From contig JAEYMI010000014.1 in assembly GCA_023461275.1 (NCBI GenBank), positions 1 to 64,000 on the forward strand: a DNA stretch of 64,000 nucleotides. The letters run 5' to 3'. Below the pieces are notes generated by a model. That model did not search any database. It had not been told where the DNA came from and saw only the letters and a list, made by a program, of their open reading frames with translations. Source of the stretch: Actinomycetes bacterium (lineage in GTDB: Bacteria; Actinomycetota; Actinomycetes; Mycobacteriales; Mycobacteriaceae). A program made the translations under genes and the position numbers. This document shows, piece by piece, positions 50,627 to 57,986 of this stretch (position 1 is the first letter of the stretch; each line of letters opens with the position of its first letter).

Positions 50627-50653
50627 GTTCGGTACCACTACCTGTTCGGATGG
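50627..50653 (-). promoter_or_regulatory. SigK-type promoter of the sigK operon
   Basis: On the minus strand CCATCC (50648-50653) is followed after 16 bases by CGAAC (50627-50631), the same spacing as at 15745 and 15819. The start site would be at the ATG of the flavoprotein gene, so SigK probably autoregulates its operon from a leaderless transcript. Confidence 0.8.
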
Positions 50654-50677
50654 GTGATTCGCGCCGCTCCTCGAAGC

Positions 50678-51076
50678 TCACAGTGAGGTTCCGGCCATGT
50701 ACTGATCGCTCGGCACGATCCGCGCGCCGAGCGGTAGCAGCGAGATCGGCACCATCTTGAAGCTCGCGATACCGAGCGGGATGCCGATGATGGTCAGGCA
50801 CATCGCCAACCCGGTGGTGATGTGGCCGATCGCCAGCCAGATTCCGGCCACCAACAGCCAGATGATGTTGCCGATCAGCGACATCGCTCCGGCGGTCGGC
50901 TTGCGTTCGACGGTCCGCCCGAACGGCCACAACGCGTAGTTGGCCATCCGGAAGGAGGCGATGCCGAAGGGGATGGTGATGATCAGGATGCAGCAGATGA
51001 TGCCGGCGGCGACGTAGCCGATCGCCATCCAGATTCCGCACAAGATGAGCCAGATGACATTCAGAACCGTACGCAT
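50678..51076 (-). CDS. YccF domain membrane protein
   Basis: This 132-residue integral membrane protein has two YccF repeats: NVIWLILCGIWMAIGYVAAG followed by ITIPFGIASFRMANYALWPFG, and NIIWLLVAGIWLAIGHITTG followed by IIGIPLGIASFKMVPISLLPLG. Each repeat is a helical hairpin, so the chain crosses the membrane four times. The function is unknown. I chose ATG 51076 (MRTVLNV) because the conserved domain begins there; the frame upstream is noncoding-like. GGAG lies within reach. It lies alone, just before the SigK operon promoter, on the same strand. Confidence 0.88.
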   Translation of the reverse strand: MRTVLNVIWLILCGIWMAIGYVAAGIICCILIITIPFGIASFRMANYALWPFGRTVERKPTAGAMSLIGNIIWLLVAGIWLAIGHITTGLAMCLTIIGIPLGIASFKMVPISLLPLGARIVPSDQYMAGTSL

Positions 51077-51177
51077 AACTCCATTGTCCTCCACGATGTC
51101 CGATCCCGGCGTGAAGTCGGACATGACAGAACAGGGCCTTTGAACCCCATATTCGGCGCGGCGATGTCCGTACTCTG

Positions 51178-51432
51178 ATGCGTGTGGACGACCCAGCACG
51201 CCGACGCCGTGAGGTGCTGTGGACGGTTGCCACCACGATCGTGCTGATTGTCCGGATGCTGAGTTCAATCGGGCTGGTGTTCCTGGTGATCGGCTGGGCC
51301 GTGGTGGCCGTGCGAACGTCGATCCTCAACGGGTTCCTGATTCCGGCGTTGATTTGCGGTGCCGCGTTGCTGCTGAGTACGTATCTGTACGGCTGGCTGC
51401 GGGCGCGCTATCCGCGTCGTAGCGGCTCGTAG
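51178..51432 (+). CDS. Small two-helix membrane protein of unknown function
   Basis: This 84-residue protein has two hydrophobic helices (about 13-45, with IVLIVRMLSSIGLVFLVIGW, and 50-70, FLIPALICGAALLLSTYLYG) between basic ends (ARRRREV and RARYPRRSGS). The layout suggests a small transmembrane protein with both termini in the cytoplasm. I know no family. The last codons fall in the 10-bp tandem repeat at 51418, so the stop TAG is part of the repeat. It is divergent to the YccF gene. The GTG at 51184 is an alternative start; neither has a strong ribosome site. Confidence 0.68.
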   Translation: MRVDDPARRRREVLWTVATTIVLIVRMLSSIGLVFLVIGWAVVAVRTSILNGFLIPALICGAALLLSTYLYGWLRARYPRRSGS

Positions 51433-51454
51433 CGGCTCGTAGCGGCTCGTAGCG
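51418..51454. repeat. 10-bp tandem repeat (about 3.7 copies) at a gene end
   Basis: CGTAGCGGCT is repeated at 51418, 51428 and 51438, with a partial copy at 51448. It straddles the stop codon of the small membrane gene. Slippage here would not change the protein, because TAG is already in the first unit. Confidence 0.85.
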
Positions 51455-51488
51455 CTCGGTGGCCGCCGAACCGTCGAGTGTGGGGGTT

Positions 51489-52316
51489 TCAGCTGGTGGG
51501 CGCGGTGCGGTTCATCAACGCGACGCCGATCGCGGTGGCCAGGCCGACGCCACCGAGGACCAGCGCGGCGTCGGCGATGCCCGACCAGTCGCGGTAGGTG
51601 GGCCGCACTCCGACGTAGACCAGCAGGGCGATCGCGGCGCCGGTTCCGGGCAGTGCCAGCAGGCTGGTTCCGATGATGCCGTCGTAGGTGCCGCCGGCGA
51701 TCAGCGCGGCGAGTGCGGTCCAGGCCAGCGCCACCAGCACCGCGGCCATCACGTCGGAGGCGCGATGCCAGCCGGCGACCATCGTCGCGGCCGCGATCAG
51801 CATGACGGCGAAGGCACCGACGGGCACCACCACCAGACGCATTCGACGGGGGCTGACCAGCAGCAACGCGCCCAGACCTGCGGCGGCGACGGTGGTGTGG
51901 CCGCTCGGGAAACTGTTGGAGGCGTAGACGCCGTCGGTGAGGTCGGAGCGCTCGATGAGGAAGTGCTTGAGGATCTGCGTGGTGACGGTCGCGCCCACCA
52001 TCGCCGTCACCGATGCGACCGCGAGGCGGCCCTTGCCTCGTGCCATCGCGACCGCGGCGCACACCAGCACCAGGACCACCGCACCGCCGGAGACGTACCC
52101 GAGCATTTGAAGCACCGAACGGTAGCCGGCGTCGGTGCCGTCGACGGCCAGCATGGCGCGTTCGTCGGCGCGCTGACCCACCCCGGTGTGCAGGGCGAAC
52201 CACGCCAGCGCCACCAATCCGGCGACGCTGAGCACCAGGACCCCGGCGGCGACGGCGCGAATACCGGATCGCGCCGCGTCGGGGGTCGGTTGGTGCCGGA
52301 GGTCGAGCGCGGTCAT
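51489..52316 (-). CDS. PAP2 superfamily membrane phosphatase, atypical motifs
   Basis: This 275-residue protein has about seven membrane helices and a PAP2 core: KHFLIERSD in place of the KxxxxxxRP motif, SFPSGHTTVAAAGLGALLLV as motif 2, and VAGWHRASDVMAA as motif 3. Motif 1 lacks the Pro and has one residue fewer, and the Arg of the usual SRxxxxxHxxxD is missing, while the His and Asp remain. A lipid or polyprenyl phosphatase is likely, but activity is uncertain. I chose ATG 52316; an in-frame GTG at 52325 is possible. Confidence 0.82.
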   Translation of the reverse strand: MTALDLRHQPTPDAARSGIRAVAAGVLVLSVAGLVALAWFALHTGVGQRADERAMLAVDGTDAGYRSVLQMLGYVSGGAVVLVLVCAAVAMARGKGRLAVASVTAMVGATVTTQILKHFLIERSDLTDGVYASNSFPSGHTTVAAAGLGALLLVSPRRMRLVVVPVGAFAVMLIAAATMVAGWHRASDVMAAVLVALAWTALAALIAGGTYDGIIGTSLLALPGTGAAIALLVYVGVRPTYRDWSGIADAALVLGGVGLATAIGVALMNRTAPTS

Positions 52317-52377
52317 GACCTCCACTGTGCCAAATGTGGCACGTCACAGCCCAACCGCGTCACATCCATCGGATACC

Positions 52378-52944
52378 TCAGAACTGAACCTGCGGGGGCT
52401 GCTGCTGACCCTCGGGTGCCCGGTAGAACTCGCGGGACTTGACTCCGGCGAAGCCGCTGAAGAACATCCACGGGATGGTCTGCACGAGGCTGTTGAGCCG
52501 TGACACGGCGTCGTTGTAGAACTGCCGGGCAAACGACAGTTTGTTCTCGGTGTCGGACAGTTCGTTCTGCAGCTGAATGAAGTTCGACGACGCCTTGAGA
52601 TCTGGATAGTTCTCGGCCACCGCGAACAGTCGGCCGAGGGCACCGTCGAGGCGGGCGTCGGCGGCCGACTTCTGCTCGATGGTGCCGTTCTGGGCGGCCT
52701 GCGCGACGCCGGCCCGGGCCGCGGTGACCTCCTCGAACACCGAACGTTCGTGTGTGGCATAACCTTTCACGCTGTTGACCAGGTTCGGGATGAGATCGGC
52801 ACGTCGGGTGAGCTGGACGTCGATGCCGCCAATGGCCTCCTGTGCGGCGATGTCTGCGCGGCGGAGCTTGTTGAAACCGGCGATGCCGAAGGCCGCGAGA
52901 GCGAGGGCGATCACCAGCACGATGATCAGGATGAGCAGCGCCAT
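52378..52944 (-). CDS. LemA family protein
   Basis: This 188-residue protein has one N-terminal membrane helix (ALLILIIVLVIALALAAFGI) and the LemA helical domain: LRRADIAAQEAIGGIDVQLT, RRADLIPNLVNSVKGYATHE, AENYPDLKASSNFIQLQNEL, and the YNDAVSRLNSLVQTIPWMFF segment. LemA is a periplasm- or surface-facing scaffold of unclear role and is usually next to a DUF2207/TPM-domain protein, as here. GAAAGG lies upstream of ATG 52944. It follows the DUF2207 gene after 100 bases, in the same direction. Confidence 0.92.
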   Translation of the reverse strand: MALLILIIVLVIALALAAFGIAGFNKLRRADIAAQEAIGGIDVQLTRRADLIPNLVNSVKGYATHERSVFEEVTAARAGVAQAAQNGTIEQKSAADARLDGALGRLFAVAENYPDLKASSNFIQLQNELSDTENKLSFARQFYNDAVSRLNSLVQTIPWMFFSGFAGVKSREFYRAPEGQQQPPQVQF

Positions 52945-53044
52945 GGGTGGGCCTTTCTGATGGTTCTCGGGGTTGAATCGCTTGGGCGTAAATCGTTGTG
53001 GGACAGGGGGGTTCAGGTCGCAGCTGGTTCGTGTGGCGTCGGGC

Positions 53045-54820
53045 TCACCAGGAGCCACCGCCGCCCCCGCCGCCACCACCTCCGCCGCCGCCCCCGCCGG
53101 ACGATGACGACGATTGGCTCGCCGAATACGCCGACAGCGACGACGACAGGCTGGACTCGAAACTGTCGATACCGCTTGAGCCGCCGAAGAGTCCGTGCGA
53201 CGTCGAGCTCGAACCGCTGCTGTACCACAGCGGATCGGGCGGTTCGGTTCCCGTTGCGGTGCGGTACTTCTGGGCCCACCGGTCGGCGCATCCGAAAGCC
53301 ACGGCATAGGGGATGTAGCTGGTGTACAGGTCACGGCGAGCGCTGAAGTCCAGACGCTCCTTGTTCGATGGCGTCGACAGCAGACGTTCGAATCCTCCTG
53401 CTCGGGACCAGATGTCGCGTCCGATCAGAGTGCGACGGGTGCCGACACCGCGAGTGTAGAGGCCGGCGCCGCCGATCACGCAAGCCGCGATCGGCAAGAC
53501 CAGCAGCGAGAAGGGCGCCCACTGCGCCAGGAACAGTCCGCCGGCGGCCAGCAGTGCGAGGAATACCAGTGCGCGCCCGAAGTTTTCGCCGCGGCTGGTG
53601 GTGATGGCACCCGAGGATTTGGCCCAGGCTGTCGCCGAGCTGTCGGCGGCCCCGCTCGCGGCCTGCAGCGTCTTGCCGGCCTCGACCGACCCGTCGGCAT
53701 GGAAACTGCCCCCGCCCGACGTGAGCCCGAGTGCGTCCGCGACGGCCCGCGTCGTCGCGTCGGTGCCGCGCCACTTCTCGGCGGTAGCGACCGAGGTGAT
53801 GGTCCACGCATCTCCGTCACGGGCTAGGTTCACCAGACGTCGTTCGGCCATGTACAGCAGCGTCGCGGTCAATGCCTTCGACGGAACCGCCTCGTAGGCA
53901 ACGAAATACGTCTGCACCGGACTCAGGCTCCGGTTGGCGTCGGCCGGATCGGCGGGTGGCTCGTACATCACCGGCAGCAGCGGTGCGGTTTCCCGGCTGC
54001 GCCACACCCAGGCTGCGCCGATCGCGCACGTGATCAGCGATACGAGCAGCAGCAGGATCGCGATCGGTAGGGATCGCCCGAGCAGCGGGTCGAGGACCGG
54101 ACTCCACGGCAGAGTGGAGCGGTCGGGTGCCGCGGTGGGCAGATCGACTCGCGCGGTCACGCCGGTCGACGGGGGCAGCGCGCCGGTGGTGAAAGTGCGT
54201 GAGTTCGGGCCGTTCGCGGTCACCGTGCACGGCGTGTCGTCGCCGACAGTGCAGGTCACGCTGGTCGGTTCCGACGGCAGGTTGACGGTGGTGGTACTGC
54301 GCTGGATCGGCATCTGCCAGCCGTCGGCAACCACCCGCCACAGGAACGTCGACGTGCCGTGCCCGGACCAGCTCGTCGACTCCGCGCCGCCGGAGGACGT
54401 CGAGCCCGGGGCCAGCACGTCGTCGACGGTGTAGCGGATGGAGTAGGTGTGGCTGCCCGGCGAGAGGTAGTTGTCGGGGTCGCCGATCTTGGCCACCCGG
54501 AACCGTTTGCCCTTCTGCCAGCTGAGTTCGGAGCGGACCGGGCCGCCATCGAGGGTGACGGTGATGTCGTCGGGGAGGTAGCGGACGCCGGGATTGCCCG
54601 GGTCACTGACGTCCCAGAAGCGGAAGATGCCGTGCCGGCCCTCCGGGAAGTCGGCGGTGATGGTCTCGTTCGCGGTGAGTGTGCCGTCGGCGGTGACGTC
54701 GTAGGTGGCCCGGTAGTCGGTGACGGTGACCGGGTCGGAGGCGCCCGACGACGAACTCGAGAACAGCGACAGCGGCAGCGCCAGTCCGATCAGCGTGAGG
54801 ATCAACGCGACCAACGACAT
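53045..54820 (-). CDS. DUF2207 membrane protein with poly-Gly tail
   Basis: This 591-residue protein has a signal-like N-terminal helix (SLVALILTLIGLALPLSLF), an extracellular DUF2207 region (about 40-230, TADFPEGRHGIFRFWDVSDP), a membrane helix (PIAILLLLVSLITCAIGAAW), a cytoplasmic region, two more helices near 430-465, and a C-terminal tail that turns into a run of more than ten Gly before SW. The Gly-rich end is typical of DUF2207 proteins. It pairs with lemA downstream. I chose ATG 54820 (MSLVAL) because GAAGG precedes it by five bases; the ATG at 54850 has no ribosome site. Confidence 0.9.
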   Translation of the reverse strand: MSLVALILTLIGLALPLSLFSSSSSGASDPVTVTDYRATYDVTADGTLTANETITADFPEGRHGIFRFWDVSDPGNPGVRYLPDDITVTLDGGPVRSELSWQKGKRFRVAKIGDPDNYLSPGSHTYSIRYTVDDVLAPGSTSSGGAESTSWSGHGTSTFLWRVVADGWQMPIQRSTTTVNLPSEPTSVTCTVGDDTPCTVTANGPNSRTFTTGALPPSTGVTARVDLPTAAPDRSTLPWSPVLDPLLGRSLPIAILLLLVSLITCAIGAAWVWRSRETAPLLPVMYEPPADPADANRSLSPVQTYFVAYEAVPSKALTATLLYMAERRLVNLARDGDAWTITSVATAEKWRGTDATTRAVADALGLTSGGGSFHADGSVEAGKTLQAASGAADSSATAWAKSSGAITTSRGENFGRALVFLALLAAGGLFLAQWAPFSLLVLPIAACVIGGAGLYTRGVGTRRTLIGRDIWSRAGGFERLLSTPSNKERLDFSARRDLYTSYIPYAVAFGCADRWAQKYRTATGTEPPDPLWYSSGSSSTSHGLFGGSSGIDSFESSLSSSLSAYSASQSSSSSGGGGGGGGGGGGGGGSW

Positions 54821-55025
54821 CAGGACCTTCACGTCGGAAGCGTAAAGCATTTCGGCAGTGTGTAGGGCGGCATCTGTGCAGGTCGTCGCCCGTGTGAATG
54901 ACCTTCGCTGTAGTGTGGGCAAACCGCCGGGCGGGCGGTGACGCCTGCGGCGGAATGCAAGCATTGTTGCCGATGTCACACTTCGCGCGGCACAATCGGA
55001 CATGAGGAATACGACGGAGGGGCAT

Positions 55026-56303
55026 ATGAGCGACGCGTCAGCGCTGTCGACGCGCATCCGTCGTGCCTATGAAGATTTCTTGTCGGGGGTGACGCCGTCG
55101 TCGGACGCGGTTCGATCGATGGTCAGCGACTCCTGGAAGCGTTCGATCGACAAGGGCGTCGACCCGGGCGACACCGGGTCCTTGCAGTCGTCGGTGCCGC
55201 AGATGTCGGAGACCGAGTTCGCCGACTACCGCGCGGCCCACCCCATCACCTCGGTTCGTCCGCTGGTGCAGTCACTGATGCTCGACGACATCGCCGATAC
55301 CGGCGTGGTGGTGGCGCTGACCGACCAGGTCGGGCGGTTGCTGTGGGTCGAGGGTGCCAGCGAGGCGCGCGACCGCGCCAGCCACATCAACTTCGTCGAG
55401 GGCTCCCTGTGGAGCGAGGATGTCGTCGGCACCAGCGCCCCCGGGTTGGCGCTCGCGGTGGACCGCGGTGTGCAGGTGGTGGGGCCCGAGCATTTCGCCG
55501 GCGCCGTGCAGGAATGGAGTTGTGCCGCCGCGCCGGTGCACGACCCGCTGACCGGCCACGTCCTCGGGGTCATTGACGTGACCGGTGGCCGTGAGGTGGC
55601 CGCGCCGTTCGCGCTCGCCGCGGTGCGGTCGGTGGTTGCCGCGGTGGAACGTGAATTGCAGTCACACGCAGTCGATTTGGCCAACCCGACGACGTTCGCC
55701 CGCGGGTCGACCGCGCAGACGCGGCTGACGGTGTTGGCCGACAACACCTATCGCTGGCATCGGGATGGGCAGGTCAGGACGCTGTCGCGTCGGCACGCGG
55801 AGATCCTGCTGCTGTTGCAGACCTACCCGGAGGGGCTCAACACCGAGCAGCTCGCGTTGATGCTGGCCGAGGACGGCATCGACCCGGTGACGGTTCGCGC
55901 CGAGATATCGAGGCTGCGAAGGGATCTCGGAAACGACGTGGTTCAGTCGCGGCCGTACCGGCTCACCGTCGACCTGGGTTCCGATGTCGCCGACCTGCGT
56001 GCCCGGTTGCGTGATGGTGGCGAATTGGGTTCGGTCATCGACGAATTGGGTCGCGGTGGCCTGCTGGCGGAGTCGTCGGCGCCCGGTGTGGTGGAGATCT
56101 TCGACGAGGTTCGCGAAGATGTCCGGTCGCGCGCCATCGCCGAGGGCGACGTCGCGGTGCTGCGCCGCTGGACGTCGTCGATTCACGGCCGCGACGACCT
56201 GGTGGCTTGGCGTCGACTCGAACACCGCCTGCCCGTCGGGCATCCCGACCGCGCGGTGGTGGGCGGACGAATCCGGCTGCTGGATAAGCGGTACGGCGTC
56301 TAA
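55026..56303 (+). CDS. GAF-domain transcriptional regulator of the aldehyde dehydrogenase operon
   Basis: This 425-residue regulator resembles the sensor half of AcoR. An N-terminal region with SSDAVRSMVSDSWKRSIDKG leads into a GAF domain (about 80-215: DTGVVVALTDQVGRLLWVEG, VVGTSAPGLALAVDRGVQVV, WSCAAAPVHDPLTGHVLGVI). In place of the AAA+ domain there is a winged-helix-like segment (RTLSRRHAEILLLLQTYPEG, DPVTVRAEISRLRRDLGNDV). It therefore would not use sigma-54. Homologues sit beside exaC/acetaldehyde dehydrogenases. GGAGG at 55016-55020 sets ATG 55026. Its target is probably the palindrome array at 57847 (inference). Confidence 0.88.
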   Translation: MSDASALSTRIRRAYEDFLSGVTPSSDAVRSMVSDSWKRSIDKGVDPGDTGSLQSSVPQMSETEFADYRAAHPITSVRPLVQSLMLDDIADTGVVVALTDQVGRLLWVEGASEARDRASHINFVEGSLWSEDVVGTSAPGLALAVDRGVQVVGPEHFAGAVQEWSCAAAPVHDPLTGHVLGVIDVTGGREVAAPFALAAVRSVVAAVERELQSHAVDLANPTTFARGSTAQTRLTVLADNTYRWHRDGQVRTLSRRHAEILLLLQTYPEGLNTEQLALMLAEDGIDPVTVRAEISRLRRDLGNDVVQSRPYRLTVDLGSDVADLRARLRDGGELGSVIDELGRGGLLAESSAPGVVEIFDEVREDVRSRAIAEGDVAVLRRWTSSIHGRDDLVAWRRLEHRLPVGHPDRAVVGGRIRLLDKRYGV

Positions 56304-56341
56304 GGCTCGGCTGGTCTGTCGTTGACGGCCCTGGTTGGTGT

Positions 56342-56411
56342 GGGAAATGCGCCCGGGTGCGGGTAGCGGTTGACGTGGTGGTTTTGGTGCCGCGTTGCGG
56401 GGCGCTTTTCC
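56342..56411. repeat. 70-bp inverted-repeat element, copy A
   Basis: The element opens GGGAAATGCGCCC and closes GGGGCGCTTTTCC, so the ends are inverted repeats of about 12 bp. Copy B starts exactly 94 bp later, with a 24-bp linker. The element is 70 bp in all four copies. It lies in the 312-bp gap after the GAF regulator gene, in which no other gene was seen. Confidence 0.85.
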
Positions 56412-56435
56412 TGTGGTTCGGCAGGGGTTTGGTGT

Positions 56436-56505
56436 GGGAAATGCGCCCGGGTGCGGGTAACTGTTGACGTGGTGGCTTTGGTGCCGCGCTGTAGGGTGCT
56501 TTTCC
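56436..56505. repeat. 70-bp inverted-repeat element, copy B
   Basis: This second copy shares the internal GGTTGACGTGGTGG-type core with A (here CTGTTGACGTGGTGG) and has a slightly degenerate right end (AGGGTGCTTTTCC). It ends 110 bp before the start of the AbiEi/DUF559-like gene. Confidence 0.85.
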
Positions 56506-56615
56506 GACGCGCGGCCGGCACGGGGATATCCGGGCATCTGTGGAGAAGCTACTGAGGTATCCACAGACCCCCGCGATCGCGTCGAATCGTGCTCGCGGGC
56601 ATCGAGTATGGCGGC

Positions 56616-57539
56616 ATGAACTTCGACGAGCTCGTGACCGCGTATGGCGGCGTCGTGTCAACCGCGCAGTTACTGCGCACCGGGGAGAGTGAACGCGACA
56701 TCGCCGAGGCTGTGTCGACCGGCATCCTTCGCAGACTTCGGCATGGTTGGTATGCCACCTCCGACGCCGACGAGCCGGTCGTCGGGGCGGTGGAGCGTGG
56801 CGGCGTGGCGTCGTGCCTGTTTGCTCTTCGACGGAGCAAGATCTGGGTTCCCGGCGAGGACGTTGATGAAATCCATTCGCGCGTAACCCGTTACGGGCAG
56901 AGAAGGCACGGCAACGAGTGCCGTAGGTACGGCAGACCGACGCCTCCCGATGGTGCTGTCGACGATATCGCGACGTCGTTGCAGTATGCGGCGCGATGCC
57001 TCGACGACGAGGGCTTCATCGTCGTCTGCGACTCGATCGCGAACAAGCGGTTGATGACTCTGGACGAGATCGAACGGCAGTTTGCCCACGCGCCTCGTCG
57101 AATACTGTCGCTGATCCAACAGTGCGATGCGCGAGCGGACTCGGGCATCGAGACGATGGTCCGGAAAAGGTTGCGCGGCGAGGGATTCAAGGTCACGCCG
57201 CAGTACAAGGTGGCCGAAGGACTTCACGCCGACCTTCTGGTGGGAGAGCGGTTGGCTCTCGAGATCGATGGTCGGGCGTACCACGTGGAGGAAGGCAACT
57301 ATGAATACGACCGCTGGCGCGACCGCCAGTACCTGAAGCGAGGAGTAATCCCGTCGCACCTCAGCTACCAGCAGGTGGTGTATCACTGGCCGGCAACCTT
57401 CTCGGATATCCAGGCGATCTGCAAGACCCGGCTACACCGGGATCGTCGGGCGATGGAGGCGCTGCGCAGGCTGCGGGCCGGCGCCGGCCAAGAGGATTTG
57501 GGTCCGGACTTCATGCTGGGGGATGACCCGCCCTGGTGA
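56616..57539 (+). CDS. AbiEi-like winged-helix protein fused to a DUF559-type nuclease domain
   Basis: This 307-residue protein has an N-terminal AbiEi_4-type winged helix (about 1-60: TAYGGVVSTAQLLRTGESER, AVSTGILRRLRHGWYAT). The middle region contains SLQYAARCLDDEGFIVVCDS and MTLDEIERQFAHAPRRILSL. A PD-(D/E)xK-like endonuclease domain of the DUF559/Vsr type follows, with SGIETMVRKRLRGEGFKVTP, GLHADLLVGERLALEIDGRA and DRWRDRQYLKRGVIPSHLSY. The E...D...ExD pattern is the catalytic core. Such proteins are common orphans in actinobacteria and may belong to toxin-antitoxin or defence systems; no partner gene is adjacent. It is bracketed by pairs of the 70-bp element. Confidence 0.85.
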   Translation: MNFDELVTAYGGVVSTAQLLRTGESERDIAEAVSTGILRRLRHGWYATSDADEPVVGAVERGGVASCLFALRRSKIWVPGEDVDEIHSRVTRYGQRRHGNECRRYGRPTPPDGAVDDIATSLQYAARCLDDEGFIVVCDSIANKRLMTLDEIERQFAHAPRRILSLIQQCDARADSGIETMVRKRLRGEGFKVTPQYKVAEGLHADLLVGERLALEIDGRAYHVEEGNYEYDRWRDRQYLKRGVIPSHLSYQQVVYHWPATFSDIQAICKTRLHRDRRAMEALRRLRAGAGQEDLGPDFMLGDDPPW

Positions 57540-57569
57540 ATGGGTGATCGCTAATTCGCGGTGTGCTGT

Positions 57570-57639
57570 GGGAAAAGCGCCCATCAGTGAGTCGCCATTG
57601 ACGTGGCGGTTCTGCCGGCCCGCTGCGGGGCGCTTTTCC
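57570..57639. repeat. 70-bp inverted-repeat element, copy C
   Basis: Ends are GGGAAAAGCGCCC and GGGGCGCTTTTCC, a perfect 12-bp terminal inverted repeat and the best preserved of the four. The interior differs most (CATCAGTGAGTCGCCATTGACG) and forms its own CGCCA/TGGCG hairpin. Confidence 0.86.
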
Positions 57640-57663
57640 TATGGTTCGGCAGGGATTTGGTGT

Positions 57664-57733
57664 GGGAAATGCGCCCGGGTGCGGGTAGCGGTTGACGTGG
57701 TGGCTTCGGCGCCTCGCTGCGGGGCGCTATTCC
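57664..57733. repeat. 70-bp inverted-repeat element, copy D
   Basis: This copy has left end GGGAAATGCGCCC and right end GGGGCGCTATTCC, and its interior is close to that of A. It starts 94 bp after C with the same 24-bp linker (ATGGTTCGGCAGGGATTTGG type), so C-D repeats the A-B arrangement on the other side of the nuclease gene. Confidence 0.86.
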
Positions 57734-57846
57734 GACGCCCGGTCCGACGCCCGGTCCGGCACCTTGGCCCGGCACCCGAGAGAACCCCGCAGTCCGACGA
57801 CGGCCCAGCGAACCGCCCGCATCGCTCTGACCAGCGTGTTCGCGAC

Positions 57847-57885
57847 GTTGCAACCTTACGTACGTCTGTGCAACGTACGTGCAAC
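57847..57885. promoter_or_regulatory. Multi-palindrome operator upstream of the aldehyde dehydrogenase operon
   Basis: Within 39 bp there are GTTGCAAC (57847-57854), ACGTACGT (57858-57865), ACGTACGT (57873-57880) and the direct repeat GTGCAAC at 57868 and 57879. The whole is roughly symmetric (GTTGCA...TGCAAC outside, ACGTACGT pairs inside). It lies 102-140 bp upstream of the GTG start, in the usual place for an activator site of the adjacent GAF regulator. Confidence 0.68.
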
Positions 57886-57986
57886 CAAGCCGCCCCTAAC
57901 GTGTGCAACAGATCACATCAACCACCCCGAGTGGCGTGTGACAACACAGACACACCAGAGAACACGCACTACAGAGGAGCGAGACA

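Noticed and set aside
56342..57733. Insertion sequence with the 56616-57539 gene as transposase
   Set aside because: The protein has an AbiEi-like winged helix and a DUF559-type nuclease core rather than a DDE or HUH transposase. The 12-bp inverted repeats bound each 70-bp element, not the gene.
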